Positions 10,074 to 19,377 of a stretch of DNA of 64,000 bases are shown in pieces; the first letter of the stretch is position 1, and each line of letters starts with the position of its first letter. The stretch is from contig NZ_PVTS01000010.1 in the NCBI RefSeq assembly GCF_003003035.1, positions 62,001 to 126,000 on the forward strand, written 5' to 3'. This DNA comes from Marinilabilia salmonicolor. GTDB taxonomy: Bacteria > Bacteroidota > Bacteroidia > Bacteroidales > Marinilabiliaceae. The notes under the pieces were generated by a model. The model worked only from the letters and a program-made list of their open reading frames with translations, made no database searches and had not been told where the DNA came from. Both the position numbers and the translations under genes were made by a program.

Positions 10074-11321
10074 TTATTCTCCGGTTTGTCGAAGGGCTTT
10101 AATTAGTCGAATGGCTTTGCCATCCTTAAAAGCGACTACTTCGGCATCAGGAAACTGATGGATAATCTCATCACGAATGCCTTTAATTTCAGCATAAGAA
10201 GAAGAATGGCCAATGGTGTAAGTGTATTTTTGCCCATTAGTATCCTCAAAAATACGATGCTTCTCTTTTACCATTTGATTCTTAATGTCAAGTGGTTCAT
10301 TGGAACTGGCAACCTCTACCTTATATACGATTCCCTGTTGTTCGGCCCGTTCGTCAGAAACATTCAGATAAACATCCTTTCCAAAATCAACGGCGGAGAT
10401 ACTCAGGTAGCGCCCCGGATTGTGCCGGATATCGGCCAGCAACCGATCAAGGTTGGCAGAAGCGTCCATCAGGTTATAATATAAACCTTCATCCGAAAGC
10501 AATAAGCCCAGACTTCCTTCTCCCTCCTGCGCTTGTTTAAGCAAGGTGTTTACCAAAGTAAGGCTGGAATCAACTCCGGCAACCAGACTGTCGAGGTGTA
10601 CCTGTGCCAGCTGATTACTGAAACCGGCCACATTCTCCATGGTTGCAGCAATATTATCCTGTTGTCGTGCCAACTGACCTGTTACAGAATCAATATTGGC
10701 AAGCGTACTGTTCAAAGCGCCACCATTGCCCAGGGAAGCATTGACTGTGGCAGTGGTCTGCTCCAGATTTTTCATCATAGCCCGAAAGCTTTTCATCCCC
10801 TCTTCCAGACTTTCGTTGTTGTCATTTGAAAAAACTCCTGAGAGACTGTTCAGGGTACTGTCCATGCGAACCACGAGGTTTTCAACCTTATTTTTGATGG
10901 GTGCTAACTCAGCAGACAGGCCACCCTCAATATCTGTTTTCAAAGTATCTCCGGGCATCAAAACAGCACCTGCTCCTTTATCTACAAAACGAACAGCCTT
11001 AGCTCCCATCAAATCGAAATTGTATATCTGGGCCAGGGTATTTTCATTCAGTGCCATCTCCTTTTCCAGAGAAAACACAACCACAAAGCGATCTTCCCGG
11101 TCAGGATAGAATTGTATTTCCATTACAGAACCAACTTTATACCCGTGATAGTGAATGGGGCTTGCTTCGGTAAGTCCGTCAATCCTGGAATAAACGCCGT
11201 AATATAAATCGCCTGAATTAAAGATATTCTTACCTTTTAGGAAGCTCAGGCCCCATATTAATATTACCAGAGCAACAATAACGGTAACTGCAATTTTATA
11301 CTCTTTTTTAAGTTTTATCAT
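10074..11321 (-). CDS. MCE (MlaD-like) lipid-transport protein with C-terminal SPOR-like domain
   Basis: A 415-residue protein with an N-terminal membrane anchor (residues about 9-28), an MCE domain (about 38-115: LYYGVYSRIDGLTEASPIHY and VGSVMEIQF), then a long helical segment with repeated LNxT/SxL patterns, as in substrate-binding subunits of inner-membrane MCE systems that carry phospholipids across the periplasm. The last ~85 residues (from YKVEVASS to VVAFKDGKAIRL) match the C-terminal domain of the amidase encoded upstream at 11733-12863, both resembling SPOR domains that bind denuded peptidoglycan. No mlaE/mlaF partner is adjacent; a separate Mla set lies at 26.8-31.6 kb. Confidence 0.82.
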   Translation of the reverse strand: MIKLKKEYKIAVTVIVALVILIWGLSFLKGKNIFNSGDLYYGVYSRIDGLTEASPIHYHGYKVGSVMEIQFYPDREDRFVVVFSLEKEMALNENTLAQIYNFDLMGAKAVRFVDKGAGAVLMPGDTLKTDIEGGLSAELAPIKNKVENLVVRMDSTLNSLSGVFSNDNNESLEEGMKSFRAMMKNLEQTTATVNASLGNGGALNSTLANIDSVTGQLARQQDNIAATMENVAGFSNQLAQVHLDSLVAGVDSSLTLVNTLLKQAQEGEGSLGLLLSDEGLYYNLMDASANLDRLLADIRHNPGRYLSISAVDFGKDVYLNVSDERAEQQGIVYKVEVASSNEPLDIKNQMVKEKHRIFEDTNGQKYTYTIGHSSSYAEIKGIRDEIIHQFPDAEVVAFKDGKAIRLIKALRQTGE

Positions 11322-11459
11322 CGATCTTCGTTTTTTTTAATCAGGTTAGAATCTATCGTCTGATGAAATTCTCAACTCTTTTAATCATGCTGCCGCGCTT
11401 CCCTTACTTATTCAAACTCCAATAATGGAATCTCAGCGGCATGCGAGTTATGATATTTG

Positions 11460-11731
11460 TGTATAACGCAGTCCTCTCAAAAGCGAGGCTTTTCCTTTTA
11501 GAGGAATACATAATATTGTTGCGTTTTTTAAGGCCGAAGGTCTTTAAGCAATAGCCTGGGACAACGCCCCAGGAAAATTGAAACACCCTTCCCCCTCTCA
11601 TTATTGGTCGCGACGCGACCAATAATGAGAGGGGGGCATGAGGAATACCTCAAACCCCAGGGCGTTGCCCTGGGCTGTTGCTCTCAGGCTTTCAGCCTGT
11701 TTCCATCGTACCTGTCTTATGTATAACGCAG
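11460..11731 (+). repeat. REP-like palindromic element, copy A, between 12-bp direct repeats
   Basis: A non-coding element of about 250 bp flanked by the exact 12-mer TGTATAACGCAG (11460-11471 and 11720-11731), which looks like a target-site duplication. Inside are GCAATAGCCTGGG and CCCCAGGGCGTTG blocks, the sequence CTCTCAGGCTTTCAGCCTG, and a central perfect palindrome with 22-bp arms and a single middle base (11591-11635). The same element occurs in the opposite orientation at 18.3-18.6 kb. It has no transposase. It separates the MCE gene from the amidase gene. Confidence 0.8.
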
Positions 11732-11732
11732 G

Positions 11733-12863
11733 TTAAGGTATTATCCGTTGACCATCCTTAAAACCCACCACAAAACAATCAGGAACCACCTTTTTTATTT
11801 CGGGCAATTTTTCAAGGATCTCCTCATGACTTGTGGCCAATCCGGTGGTATATTTATAATAATCTCCCTCCTGATATTCCCAAACCGAATCAAATTGTTT
11901 GAAAAAGGCTTCATTGGTTTCCAGTTGATTTTGGCTGCTTGCAATCTGGATGCGATACTGCACCGTGGAATTTGCCTCTTCGGTTTCAATTGCCGGAGTT
12001 GCATTCTCCTTTTTTTCGGACGGAAAACTATTGGAGACCAATTTTGCATTCACTTCATCAAAGTGCTCCTTATAGTCTCTGATTGCCCTAAATATAGCTG
12101 AAGCCAGATAAACTTTCCCGTTTTTGGAATTCATAAACCGCTCCTCGTCCCTGTTGCTGAGGAATCCCACTTCCACCAGCACTCCAGGCATGGAAGTTTC
12201 CCGAAGTACAAGAAACCCGGCCTGTTTTACACCACGATCATGGCGTCCAACCCTCTCCCGAAACTGTTTCTGAACGGCTGAAGCAAAGCCAATGCTCTGA
12301 TCAAGGTAAACATTCTGCATCAGTTCGAAAATAATATACGATTCGGTGGAATTGGGATCAAATCCTTCATATTTAGCCTTGTAGTCCTCTTCCAGTACAA
12401 TTACAGAGTTTTCTTTTTTAGCAACTTCCAGGTTTTCTTCCGATCGGTGCAATCCCAAAACGAAGGTTTCGGCACCATAAATCCGGGAAGTGGAAATGGA
12501 ATTGGCGTGAATAGATACAAACAAATCGGCATCACTCTCATTTGCAATTTTGGCGCGCTCATTCAGCGGAACAAACACATCTTTGTCACGGGTCATAACA
12601 ACATTTACCTGAGGCAAATACTGGTTCAGATATTCTTTAACCTGCAATGCAATGTCGAGTACAATATCTTTTTCTTTGCTGGAGCGCCCTAACGCTCCGG
12701 AGTCTTTCCCCCCGTGACCGGGATCCAGTATTACCGTTTTTAGTTGAACCGGCTCCTGTGTTTGAGCTGCTGAGTAATAAGAAAACAGAAAAAATAAGAC
12801 CAGGGATACCGGAAACTTTAAAGATTTGTGTCGGATATATGAAAGTATCTGATAAAACTCCAT
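11733..12863 (-). CDS. N-acetylmuramoyl-L-alanine amidase with C-terminal SPOR-like domain
   Basis: A periplasmic zinc amidase (amidase_3, AmiC-like) of 376 residues that splits the peptide from peptidoglycan glycan strands. The ATG at 12861-12863 is preferred because it gives a signal peptide (KFPVSLVLFFLFSYYSAAQ). The catalytic domain begins ILDPGHGGKDSGALG (zinc His), continues with SIHANS and the conserved VEVGFLSN segment with the catalytic/zinc Glu. The C-terminal ~75 residues (YRIQIASSQ ... FVVGFKDGQRII) are a SPOR-like domain shared with the downstream MCE protein. Its stop codon lies 2 bp from the repeat element. Confidence 0.9.
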   Translation of the reverse strand: MEFYQILSYIRHKSLKFPVSLVLFFLFSYYSAAQTQEPVQLKTVILDPGHGGKDSGALGRSSKEKDIVLDIALQVKEYLNQYLPQVNVVMTRDKDVFVPLNERAKIANESDADLFVSIHANSISTSRIYGAETFVLGLHRSEENLEVAKKENSVIVLEEDYKAKYEGFDPNSTESYIIFELMQNVYLDQSIGFASAVQKQFRERVGRHDRGVKQAGFLVLRETSMPGVLVEVGFLSNRDEERFMNSKNGKVYLASAIFRAIRDYKEHFDEVNAKLVSNSFPSEKKENATPAIETEEANSTVQYRIQIASSQNQLETNEAFFKQFDSVWEYQEGDYYKYTTGLATSHEEILEKLPEIKKVVPDCFVVGFKDGQRIIP

Positions 12864-13043
12864 AATAGAAAAATATAAATATTGATGCAAATTTGCAGCT
12901 TTTAAATGCAAATACCATCCCAAAAATAAAAAAACTTCTGCGAATCAACTGTTTTTTGAGTCATACGATGACTTGGCCTCAATTTTGCTATAAAAAGCAC
13001 CTTAAAGACCGTTTTTTACCTTATTTTTGTGCTGATTAAAAAA

Positions 13044-15800
13044 ATGCCAACAGACCTTTTTCGACAGCTTAGAATTATATCTATCTTGATACCAAAGCAA
13101 TACAAATACAGCCTCTCGAATGTCAGGACCGGATTATTATCGGCCCTGCTCTTTTTATTTGCAATTTCGACAGCATCCAATGCTCAGAATCCGCTGATGC
13201 AGGACACGCTTTCGGAAGCTGCTCCCGACACTTTATCTCAACCTGCTGATACCACACAGACCAAAGAATCCCGCCCTCCTGTAATAGAAGCCGAGGTAGA
13301 TTATTCGGCAACCGATTCCGTGAAGTTTACCGGAGGAAAAGTATTTTTGTATGGTGATGCCAGTGTCAGTTATCAGGATGTGCTGCTAACTGCTTATCAG
13401 ATAGAACTTGATTTGGACAGCAGCCTTGCTTATGCCACCGGCAGAATTGACTCCACCGGTGCCGAGACAGGCCTTCCGGTATTCAAAGATCCCAGTGGAG
13501 AATATACTATGCGGTCGATTCGCTACAATTTTGAAACCGAAAAAGCCATTATCGAACACGTGGTAACCGAGCAGGGAGAAGGATATGTGGTCAGTGACCG
13601 TGCAAAAAAACTTGAAGACAATGTTTATTGTCTCCGAAACGGGAAATACACCACCTGTACCAACCATGATCATCCTCACTTTTATCTGAATATGACCAAA
13701 GCCAAGGTCATTCCCGGGAAAAAAATCATTACCGGACCTGCCTATCTGGTAATTGAGGATGTGACCATGCCATTCGTGGTTCCATTTGGATTTGTTCCCA
13801 GCTCCTCTACCTACAGTTCCGGTTTTATTCTTCCCTCTTACGGTGAAGAAAGCAACCGTGGATTTTTTCTGCGCGACGGAGGTTATTACTGGGCAGCGAA
13901 TGATTATTTTGATTTATCCCTGACCGGTGACATTTATACCAACGGCTCCTGGGGCACGCGTATGGCATCCAAATATAAACTAAGATACCGGTTCTCCGGA
14001 AATTTCAACTTTCAGTACATTACCAATATCACCAGCGAAAAAGAGTTGCCCGACTACAGCAAAAGTACAGATATGTCCATCAACTGGTCGCACAGCCAGG
14101 ACTCCAAAGCCAATCCCTACCGCCGTTTTTCGGCCAGTGTCAATTTCTCTACCAGTTCTTTCGATCGCAACAACGTGGGTAGCATCATCAATCCCCGGCA
14201 GTTGGCAACCAACACCAAACGATCCAGTATTTCCTATTCCAGACAATTTCCGGGAACACCATTTAATTTCTCGGCCAATGCGCAACACTCTCAAAACAGT
14301 CGGGATACCACCATTGACCTTACTATTCCCAACCTGACATTGACCATGAACCGGATCTACCCATTCAAAAGCAAAAATAAAGTGGGATCTAAAGAGAGTT
14401 GGTATGAAAAAATCAGTCTGAGCTATACAGGTAATGCCAGTAACCGGATTTCCACCAAGGAGAGCGAACTGATGGACGCAAGTCTGGCTCAGGACTGGAA
14501 AAACGGCATCCAGCACAGCATTCCGGTAAGTATGAACTTTAAGTTTCTACGGCATTTCACCTTCTCTCCCAGTTTCAACTATAAAGAAAGATGGTATTTT
14601 AAATCCATCGAAAAATCATACGACGAAGAACAGCAACAGGTAGTGGTTTCTGATACCACACAGGGCTTCAACCGGGTTTACGATTATAACTTCAGTGTAG
14701 GTACCCAAACAAAACTTTATACCTTTTTCCGACCCAGTCGCTGGCTTTTTGGTGATGGCATTCAGGCCATCCGGCACATGATGACCCCCTCGGTGAGTTT
14801 TAGTTACAGCCCCGACTTTGGTGACCCCAAATACGGATATTACGACTGGTTTGAATATTATGATGCCAGAAGAGATGAAGTTGTAAGACACGACTACTCC
14901 ATCTATGAAGGATCAATGTACGGCGTTCCCGGACGAGGTGAATCAGGCTCCATGAGTTTTGGCCTGAACAACAACCTGGAGATGAAAATCAAAAGTAGAA
15001 AAGACAGTACCGGGTTTAAAAAAATCCCCATTCTGGAGTCCTTAAACCTGAGTACATCCTATAACTTTCTGGCTGACTCGATGAACTGGTCAAGAATCAA
15101 TATGAGTGGACGGACCAAGGTACTCGGCACTGCGGTTAATTTCAATGCCCTTTTTGACCCCTATACCATCAAACTGGATGAGCGGGGAAATCCCACACGG
15201 GTAAACACCCTCCTCTGGAACGACAAGAAAAAACTTGCACGCCTGGAAAATGCCAGCCTGAGTTTCGGATTGAATTTCGGATCAAAAGACTTTCAAAAAA
15301 AGAACGATCAACAGGACCAGCAAGGGGATAACTCAGAATTCCCTGACGGGGAGAGGCCTCCTGAAAACCTGCCCACACAAGGACAGGATCAGCAAACGGC
15401 AGCCAATACCCCCACCCCCGAATATGCACCTTTTTCTATGCCCTGGAACCTGTCACTGAATTACAATATGAGGATTGTACAGGATAAGTTCAACACGGAA
15501 AAAATGGCGTACGACAAGAAATTTACGGCCGACATCAGTCTGAACGGAAATGTCACCCTGACACCAAAATGGTCGGTAAACTTCAGTACCGGATATAACC
15601 TGGACCGAAAAGAAATCTCACACACCAATGTTCGCATCAACCGCGATCTGCACTGCTGGAGCATGAGTTTCAACCTGGTGCCGGTAGGTTCTTACAAATC
15701 TTACTTCTTCACCATTTCTGTAAACAGCAGCATGCTCCGTGACCTTAAATACGAGAAACGCAGTCACCCACGTGACAATCCGGGTTTTGGTAGCTTTTAA
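13044..15800 (+). CDS. lptD: LPS-assembly outer-membrane protein, LptD family (Bacteroidota type)
   Basis: An outer-membrane beta-barrel of about 918 residues that inserts lipopolysaccharide into the outer leaflet. The start is ATG 13044; a GTG 15 nt upstream is in frame. A signal sequence (GLLSALLFLFAISTASNAQ) leads into an OstA-like N-terminal domain (GGKVFLYGDASVSYQDVLL, residues about 95-200), then a linker containing KIITGPAYLVIEDVTMPFVV, and a barrel of alternating aromatic strands to the C-terminal F. A Gln/Pro-rich insert at about 760-800 interrupts the barrel. It is divergently transcribed from the amidase gene across 180 bp. Confidence 0.87.
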   Translation: MPTDLFRQLRIISILIPKQYKYSLSNVRTGLLSALLFLFAISTASNAQNPLMQDTLSEAAPDTLSQPADTTQTKESRPPVIEAEVDYSATDSVKFTGGKVFLYGDASVSYQDVLLTAYQIELDLDSSLAYATGRIDSTGAETGLPVFKDPSGEYTMRSIRYNFETEKAIIEHVVTEQGEGYVVSDRAKKLEDNVYCLRNGKYTTCTNHDHPHFYLNMTKAKVIPGKKIITGPAYLVIEDVTMPFVVPFGFVPSSSTYSSGFILPSYGEESNRGFFLRDGGYYWAANDYFDLSLTGDIYTNGSWGTRMASKYKLRYRFSGNFNFQYITNITSEKELPDYSKSTDMSINWSHSQDSKANPYRRFSASVNFSTSSFDRNNVGSIINPRQLATNTKRSSISYSRQFPGTPFNFSANAQHSQNSRDTTIDLTIPNLTLTMNRIYPFKSKNKVGSKESWYEKISLSYTGNASNRISTKESELMDASLAQDWKNGIQHSIPVSMNFKFLRHFTFSPSFNYKERWYFKSIEKSYDEEQQQVVVSDTTQGFNRVYDYNFSVGTQTKLYTFFRPSRWLFGDGIQAIRHMMTPSVSFSYSPDFGDPKYGYYDWFEYYDARRDEVVRHDYSIYEGSMYGVPGRGESGSMSFGLNNNLEMKIKSRKDSTGFKKIPILESLNLSTSYNFLADSMNWSRINMSGRTKVLGTAVNFNALFDPYTIKLDERGNPTRVNTLLWNDKKKLARLENASLSFGLNFGSKDFQKKNDQQDQQGDNSEFPDGERPPENLPTQGQDQQTAANTPTPEYAPFSMPWNLSLNYNMRIVQDKFNTEKMAYDKKFTADISLNGNVTLTPKWSVNFSTGYNLDRKEISHTNVRINRDLHCWSMSFNLVPVGSYKSYFFTISVNSSMLRDLKYEKRSHPRDNPGFGSF

Positions 15801-16124
15801 CACGGTTGGATTGTTAACTGTTATCTGTTGGCTCTTAGCTCTTGACTCTTGGCTTCTGACTATCAGGAAATTATCAATAAACAATTACCAATGAGCAATT
15901 ATCAATGATTAGTTAAACAAAAAACCAGGAGAAGCGTTTTCTTAACCTGAAAACTCTAAAACGGTCAACTTAATTTGGACATGGTTTTGGTACGCGGAAC
16001 ACTGAACTTAAAAGCCCCACGCTTACCACCCTGATAGGGAAACCCCGACAAGCAACACCAAGCCAAACCCAGAACTCAAAACCCAGAACCCGGAACTCAA
16101 AACTCAGAACTTAAACCACCAACC
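15801..16124. other. Low-complexity intergenic region
   Basis: This 324-bp gap contains runs of short imperfect repeats: a CTCTTAG/CTCTTGG family (about 15828-15858), CAATTA-nCAATnA units (about 15870-15910), and CAGAACTCAAAA-type units (about 16070-16112) just upstream of ridA. No gene or clear hairpin is visible. Confidence 0.6.
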
Positions 16125-16505
16125 ATGAAAAGAATCATCTCCACCCCCAATGCACCACAAGCCATCGGGCCTTATAGTCAGGCCGTTATTGCCGGCAATA
16201 TGCTTTTCATCTCCGGCCAGGTACCCATCAATCCTGAAACAGGAAAACTGATAGAAGGAGATATCAAAAGTCAGACAGAACAGGTGATGAAAAACCTGGA
16301 CGCTATCCTTTCAGAAGCCGGATGCACCTTTAAAAACGTAGTGAAAACAACTTGCCTCTTAAGCAATATTGCCAACTTTAAAGCAATGAACGAAGTTTAT
16401 GGACAATACTTCCCTAAAAACCCTCCTGCCCGGGCTGCGTTTGCTGTTAAAGATCTTCCTTTGGGGGCACTGGTGGAGATTGAGGCAGTAGCAGTAAAGA
16501 AATAA
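16125..16505 (+). CDS. ridA: RidA family enamine/imine deaminase
   Basis: A 126-residue cytosolic protein of the YjgF/YER057c/UK114 family, which hydrolyses reactive 2-aminoacrylate released by PLP enzymes. The sequence is full length: PNAPQAIGPYSQA at the N-terminus, FISGQVP, the LxxAG helix and the active-site region NPPARAAFAVKDLPLGA, whose Arg binds the substrate carboxylate. It stands alone between lptD and the GH130 gene. Confidence 0.95.
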   Translation: MKRIISTPNAPQAIGPYSQAVIAGNMLFISGQVPINPETGKLIEGDIKSQTEQVMKNLDAILSEAGCTFKNVVKTTCLLSNIANFKAMNEVYGQYFPKNPPARAAFAVKDLPLGALVEIEAVAVKK

Positions 16506-16599
16506 AAATGTAGTAAAACACGAAAACAGGATAAAACAATACACAACCTGCAAAGAAGATAAATAAACGTTACCTTTATGGAAACATAAAATATCCCAC

Positions 16600-18072
16600 A
16601 TGGAAGTAACGGTAAGCAGAAAAAACTTAGTATTCAATCCTGACCCGAGCAGGGTGATAGCCCGCTTTTTGTTTACTGGTGAACAGAGGGCTCTAAGTAC
16701 CATCCGCTCCATCCTGGAAATGTCAGAAAATGAAGCATTATTGACCCTAAATCAAACACTCAGGGATTATTCTATGCGTCACAGAAATATTTCCAGAATT
16801 TTTGAAAAACACTTTAATAAAATTGCAGACCTGATTACATCTCTGGGTAAAAATCCGGATGAAATAGATTACTCAAAAAAAATACTTATAGGCTCCTATT
16901 TTACCATGGAGTACTCTATCGAATCAGCTGCGTTTTTTAATCCATCAATAGTAGAACATCCCGATCAGACGGAGATAAAACCAGGATCTAAAAGGGTTAT
17001 AATCAGCTTTCGGGCCACCGGAGAGGGACACATATCATCTATAGTATTCAGAACCGGCATTCTGGATAAATCCAACAACCTCACCGTGGAATCTATTGGT
17101 GATATGCTGGAAGAGGCAGAGCATATAAGACGGCATGTTTATGATAAAGAATCCTTTGCTCACAAACTGGAAGAAATGCAGGAAATTCACAGCCTTATTC
17201 CTCCCGCACTAATTTTGAATAAACTCCCTGAGAAATTCACTTACGGGGAACTGCGACAATGCATTGACGAATCCAGAAAATCAGTTCATTTAACTTCTGA
17301 CAAAGAATATCTTTTTAACCAACTCACCTGGTTGGCTTCCTCGCATTATGAATTACAATTCTCACTGGATACTAATATTTCAGAAAGAGTTATTTTTCCT
17401 GTTTCGGCCAATGAAAAAAATGGAATTGAAGATGCCCGTTTTGTGAAATTCACAGATGACGACAACAAGACCATCTATTATGCCACTTATACCGCATACG
17501 ATGGAGCAACAATCCTCCCAAAGCTTCTTGAAACAGAGGACTTCTACCACTTCAAGGTGAGACCCTTGCACGGTGAAATTGCACAAAACAAAGGAATGGC
17601 GTTGTTTCCCCGAAAAATTAATGGCAAATATGCTATGCTTTGCAGGTTGGATGGATTTAACAACTATATCGCATATTCAGATAACATTACCCTTTGGCGA
17701 AAGGCTGATATCCTCCAGCAACCCCAATACCCCTGGGAGCTTATTCAGATTGGAAACTGTGGCTCACCTATTGAAACGGAAGAAGGGTGGCTGGTCATCA
17801 CCCATGGCGTTGGTCCTATGCGTGAATATGCTTTAGGAGCTGCCTTGTTTGACATTGATAATCCTGAAAAAGAAATAGGACGATCCAAAACTCCGCTCCT
17901 GATACCCAACACAGAAGAAAGAGAAGGTTATGTGCCCAATGTTGTATATTCATGTGGCTCAATGACACACAATGATGAATTGATCATTCCCTATGCTATG
18001 TCCGATTATGCTTCCACTTATGCATCTGTTAATTTAAAAGACCTAATCAGCGAACTGAAGAATTCGTATTAG
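16600..18072 (+). CDS. Glycoside hydrolase family 130 (mannoside phosphorylase-like) protein
   Basis: A 490-residue protein similar to GH130 glycoside phosphorylases/hydrolases acting on beta-mannosides. After an N-terminal helical extension of roughly 180 residues, the five-bladed propeller shows FPVSANEKNGIEDARFV (containing the family NGIEDAR/EDPR signature), YATYTAYDG, KGMALFPRKINGKYAMLCR and GPMREYALGA. The N-terminal extension is the form found in Bacteroidota members next to glycosyltransferases. No signal peptide is seen, so it is probably cytoplasmic. A TACCTTTA -7-like element is at 16571-16578, but the half-sites found at other promoters nearby are absent. Confidence 0.8.
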   Translation: MEVTVSRKNLVFNPDPSRVIARFLFTGEQRALSTIRSILEMSENEALLTLNQTLRDYSMRHRNISRIFEKHFNKIADLITSLGKNPDEIDYSKKILIGSYFTMEYSIESAAFFNPSIVEHPDQTEIKPGSKRVIISFRATGEGHISSIVFRTGILDKSNNLTVESIGDMLEEAEHIRRHVYDKESFAHKLEEMQEIHSLIPPALILNKLPEKFTYGELRQCIDESRKSVHLTSDKEYLFNQLTWLASSHYELQFSLDTNISERVIFPVSANEKNGIEDARFVKFTDDDNKTIYYATYTAYDGATILPKLLETEDFYHFKVRPLHGEIAQNKGMALFPRKINGKYAMLCRLDGFNNYIAYSDNITLWRKADILQQPQYPWELIQIGNCGSPIETEEGWLVITHGVGPMREYALGAALFDIDNPEKEIGRSKTPLLIPNTEEREGYVPNVVYSCGSMTHNDELIIPYAMSDYASTYASVNLKDLISELKNSY

Positions 18073-18207
18073 CCGTTGCTGAAGTTTATTAATACCATCT
18101 CTTTCCAGCGCCATAAAATCACGGCTATACTTCTGTTTCTTTTATCATACCTCTTCTCCGCTCCTGCTTCACACTTCTGCCTGTCAGCACCTGCATTTTA
18201 ATATCAA

Positions 18208-18274
18208 TGTGTGAATTATGTAATTTATTGCTATGGAAATGTAATAGTTCTTGCACCGGAAGGAACTATTTTTA
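18208..18274 (+). promoter_or_regulatory. Conserved activator/promoter module, site 1
   Basis: TGTGTGAATTATGTAA (18208-18223), 12 bp, GAAATGTAA (18236-18244), 22 bp, then TATTTTTA (18267-18274) as -7. The same arrangement occurs at six other promoters in this window. It points toward the PIG-L/GT4/GH100-like cluster, whose first start codon is about 360 bp away beyond a repeat element, so the leader would be long. Confidence 0.7.
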
Positions 18275-18299
18275 GAAGATTGATGAAACTAATCTACCA

Positions 18300-18575
18300 T
18301 ATCCATGAAACAGGTAGGGTTTAAACGGGTTGAAAGCCTGAGAGCAATAACCAAGCAACGCCCTGGGGCTGGAGTCATCCTCCCCGCCTCCTCTCTTCAT
18401 CGGTTGCGTTGCAACCAATAAAGAGAGGAAAAATTAATTAATTACAATTTTCCTGTCAGGTTGCCCCAGGCTATTGCTTAAAGACCTTTGACCTTTAAAG
18501 ACACAGCCTCATCTGATCAAAGTGGAATTATGTATTTCACTAAAAGCGAAAAGCTCCGGTTTTGAGAGGACTGAT
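18300..18575 (-). repeat. REP-like palindromic element, copy B
   Basis: This is the 11.5-kb element in reverse orientation. Read on the minus strand it shares CAGTCCTCTCAAAA, TCTTTAAGCAATAGCCTGGG, CAGGAAAATTG, CCCCAGGGCGTTG, TTGCTCTCAGGCTTTCA and TACCTGT with copy A in the same order. The central hairpin (CCTCTCTT ... AAAGAGAGG) has diverged in sequence but remains palindromic. No clear target duplication is seen. It lies in the leader of the downstream cluster. Confidence 0.8.
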
Positions 18576-18635
18576 TAATTCACAAAACTTTCATATAGAA
18601 GAGATAATCATATCAAGAGAGATTAGAATAAATTC

Positions 18636-19283
18636 ATGGCCGGTTATATGTTAAAAAAATGCAAAAAGACTATTGTCGTAATTGTAGCTCATCCAGATGA
18701 TGAAACTCTTTGGAGCGGAGGAACAATATTAAGTCACCCTAAATGTGATTGGTTTATTGTTTCCCTCTGCCGGGGCAAAGATTCAGATCGTTCCAAGAAA
18801 TTTTTCAAAGCATTGGAAGCACTAAATGCCCAAGGCATTATGGGAGACCTTGACGATGAGCCCGAACAGAAACCACTAAAGCCCAAAAAGATTGAGACAG
18901 CTATTCTGAATTTGTTGCCTTTAAAACATTTCGATATGATTATTTCCCACAGTCCCGTGGGTGAATACACAAAGCATCTTCGTCATGAAGAAATTGGCAG
19001 AGCGGTAATAAAATTATGGCATACCAATAAAATTGCTGCCAACTGCTTTTGGGCATTCGCTTACGATGACGGAAATAAAGAATATTTACCCAGAGCGATT
19101 GAAAAAGCACCGATAATCACCAACCTTTCCGCTCAAATATGGAAAAAAAAGCATAAAATAATTACCGCAACATACGGTTTTGATAATAATAGCTGGGAAG
19201 CACAAACCACTCCAAAAACTGAGGCGTTTTGGCAGTTCGGAAATCCATCGGAAGCCACGAATTGGCTCAAAAAAATAAAGTAG
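18636..19283 (+). CDS. PIG-L (LmbE-like) family deacetylase
   Basis: A 215-residue zinc-dependent N-acyl deacetylase of the LmbE/PIG-L fold. The metal motif AHPDDE is at residues 18-23 and the second metal His lies in SHSPVGEYTKHLRHEEIG, both intact. The family removes acetyl groups from N-acetylglucosamine-type sugars (GPI precursors, mycothiol, bacillithiol). The next gene is a GT4 glycosyltransferase, as in bacillithiol-type GT plus deacetylase pairs, but the third gene is a glycoside hydrolase, so a glycolipid or surface glycan is as likely. The substrate is unknown. MAGYM offers two starts 12 nt apart. Confidence 0.85.
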   Translation: MAGYMLKKCKKTIVVIVAHPDDETLWSGGTILSHPKCDWFIVSLCRGKDSDRSKKFFKALEALNAQGIMGDLDDEPEQKPLKPKKIETAILNLLPLKHFDMIISHSPVGEYTKHLRHEEIGRAVIKLWHTNKIAANCFWAFAYDDGNKEYLPRAIEKAPIITNLSAQIWKKKHKIITATYGFDNNSWEAQTTPKTEAFWQFGNPSEATNWLKKIK

Positions 19284-19377
19284 CAAAATCTGGCACCAGG
19301 ATATATAATTTGAACTTAATCCGGAAGTCATTACAAATGAAGTACAGATTTTACGGTTTAGTTAAACATTAAAGACC

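Noticed and set aside
16540-16578. Possible activator module before the GH130 gene
   Set aside because: TACCTTTA is present, but the nearest AACCTGCAA is 17 bp, not 22 bp, upstream and no second half-site is found 21 bp further.
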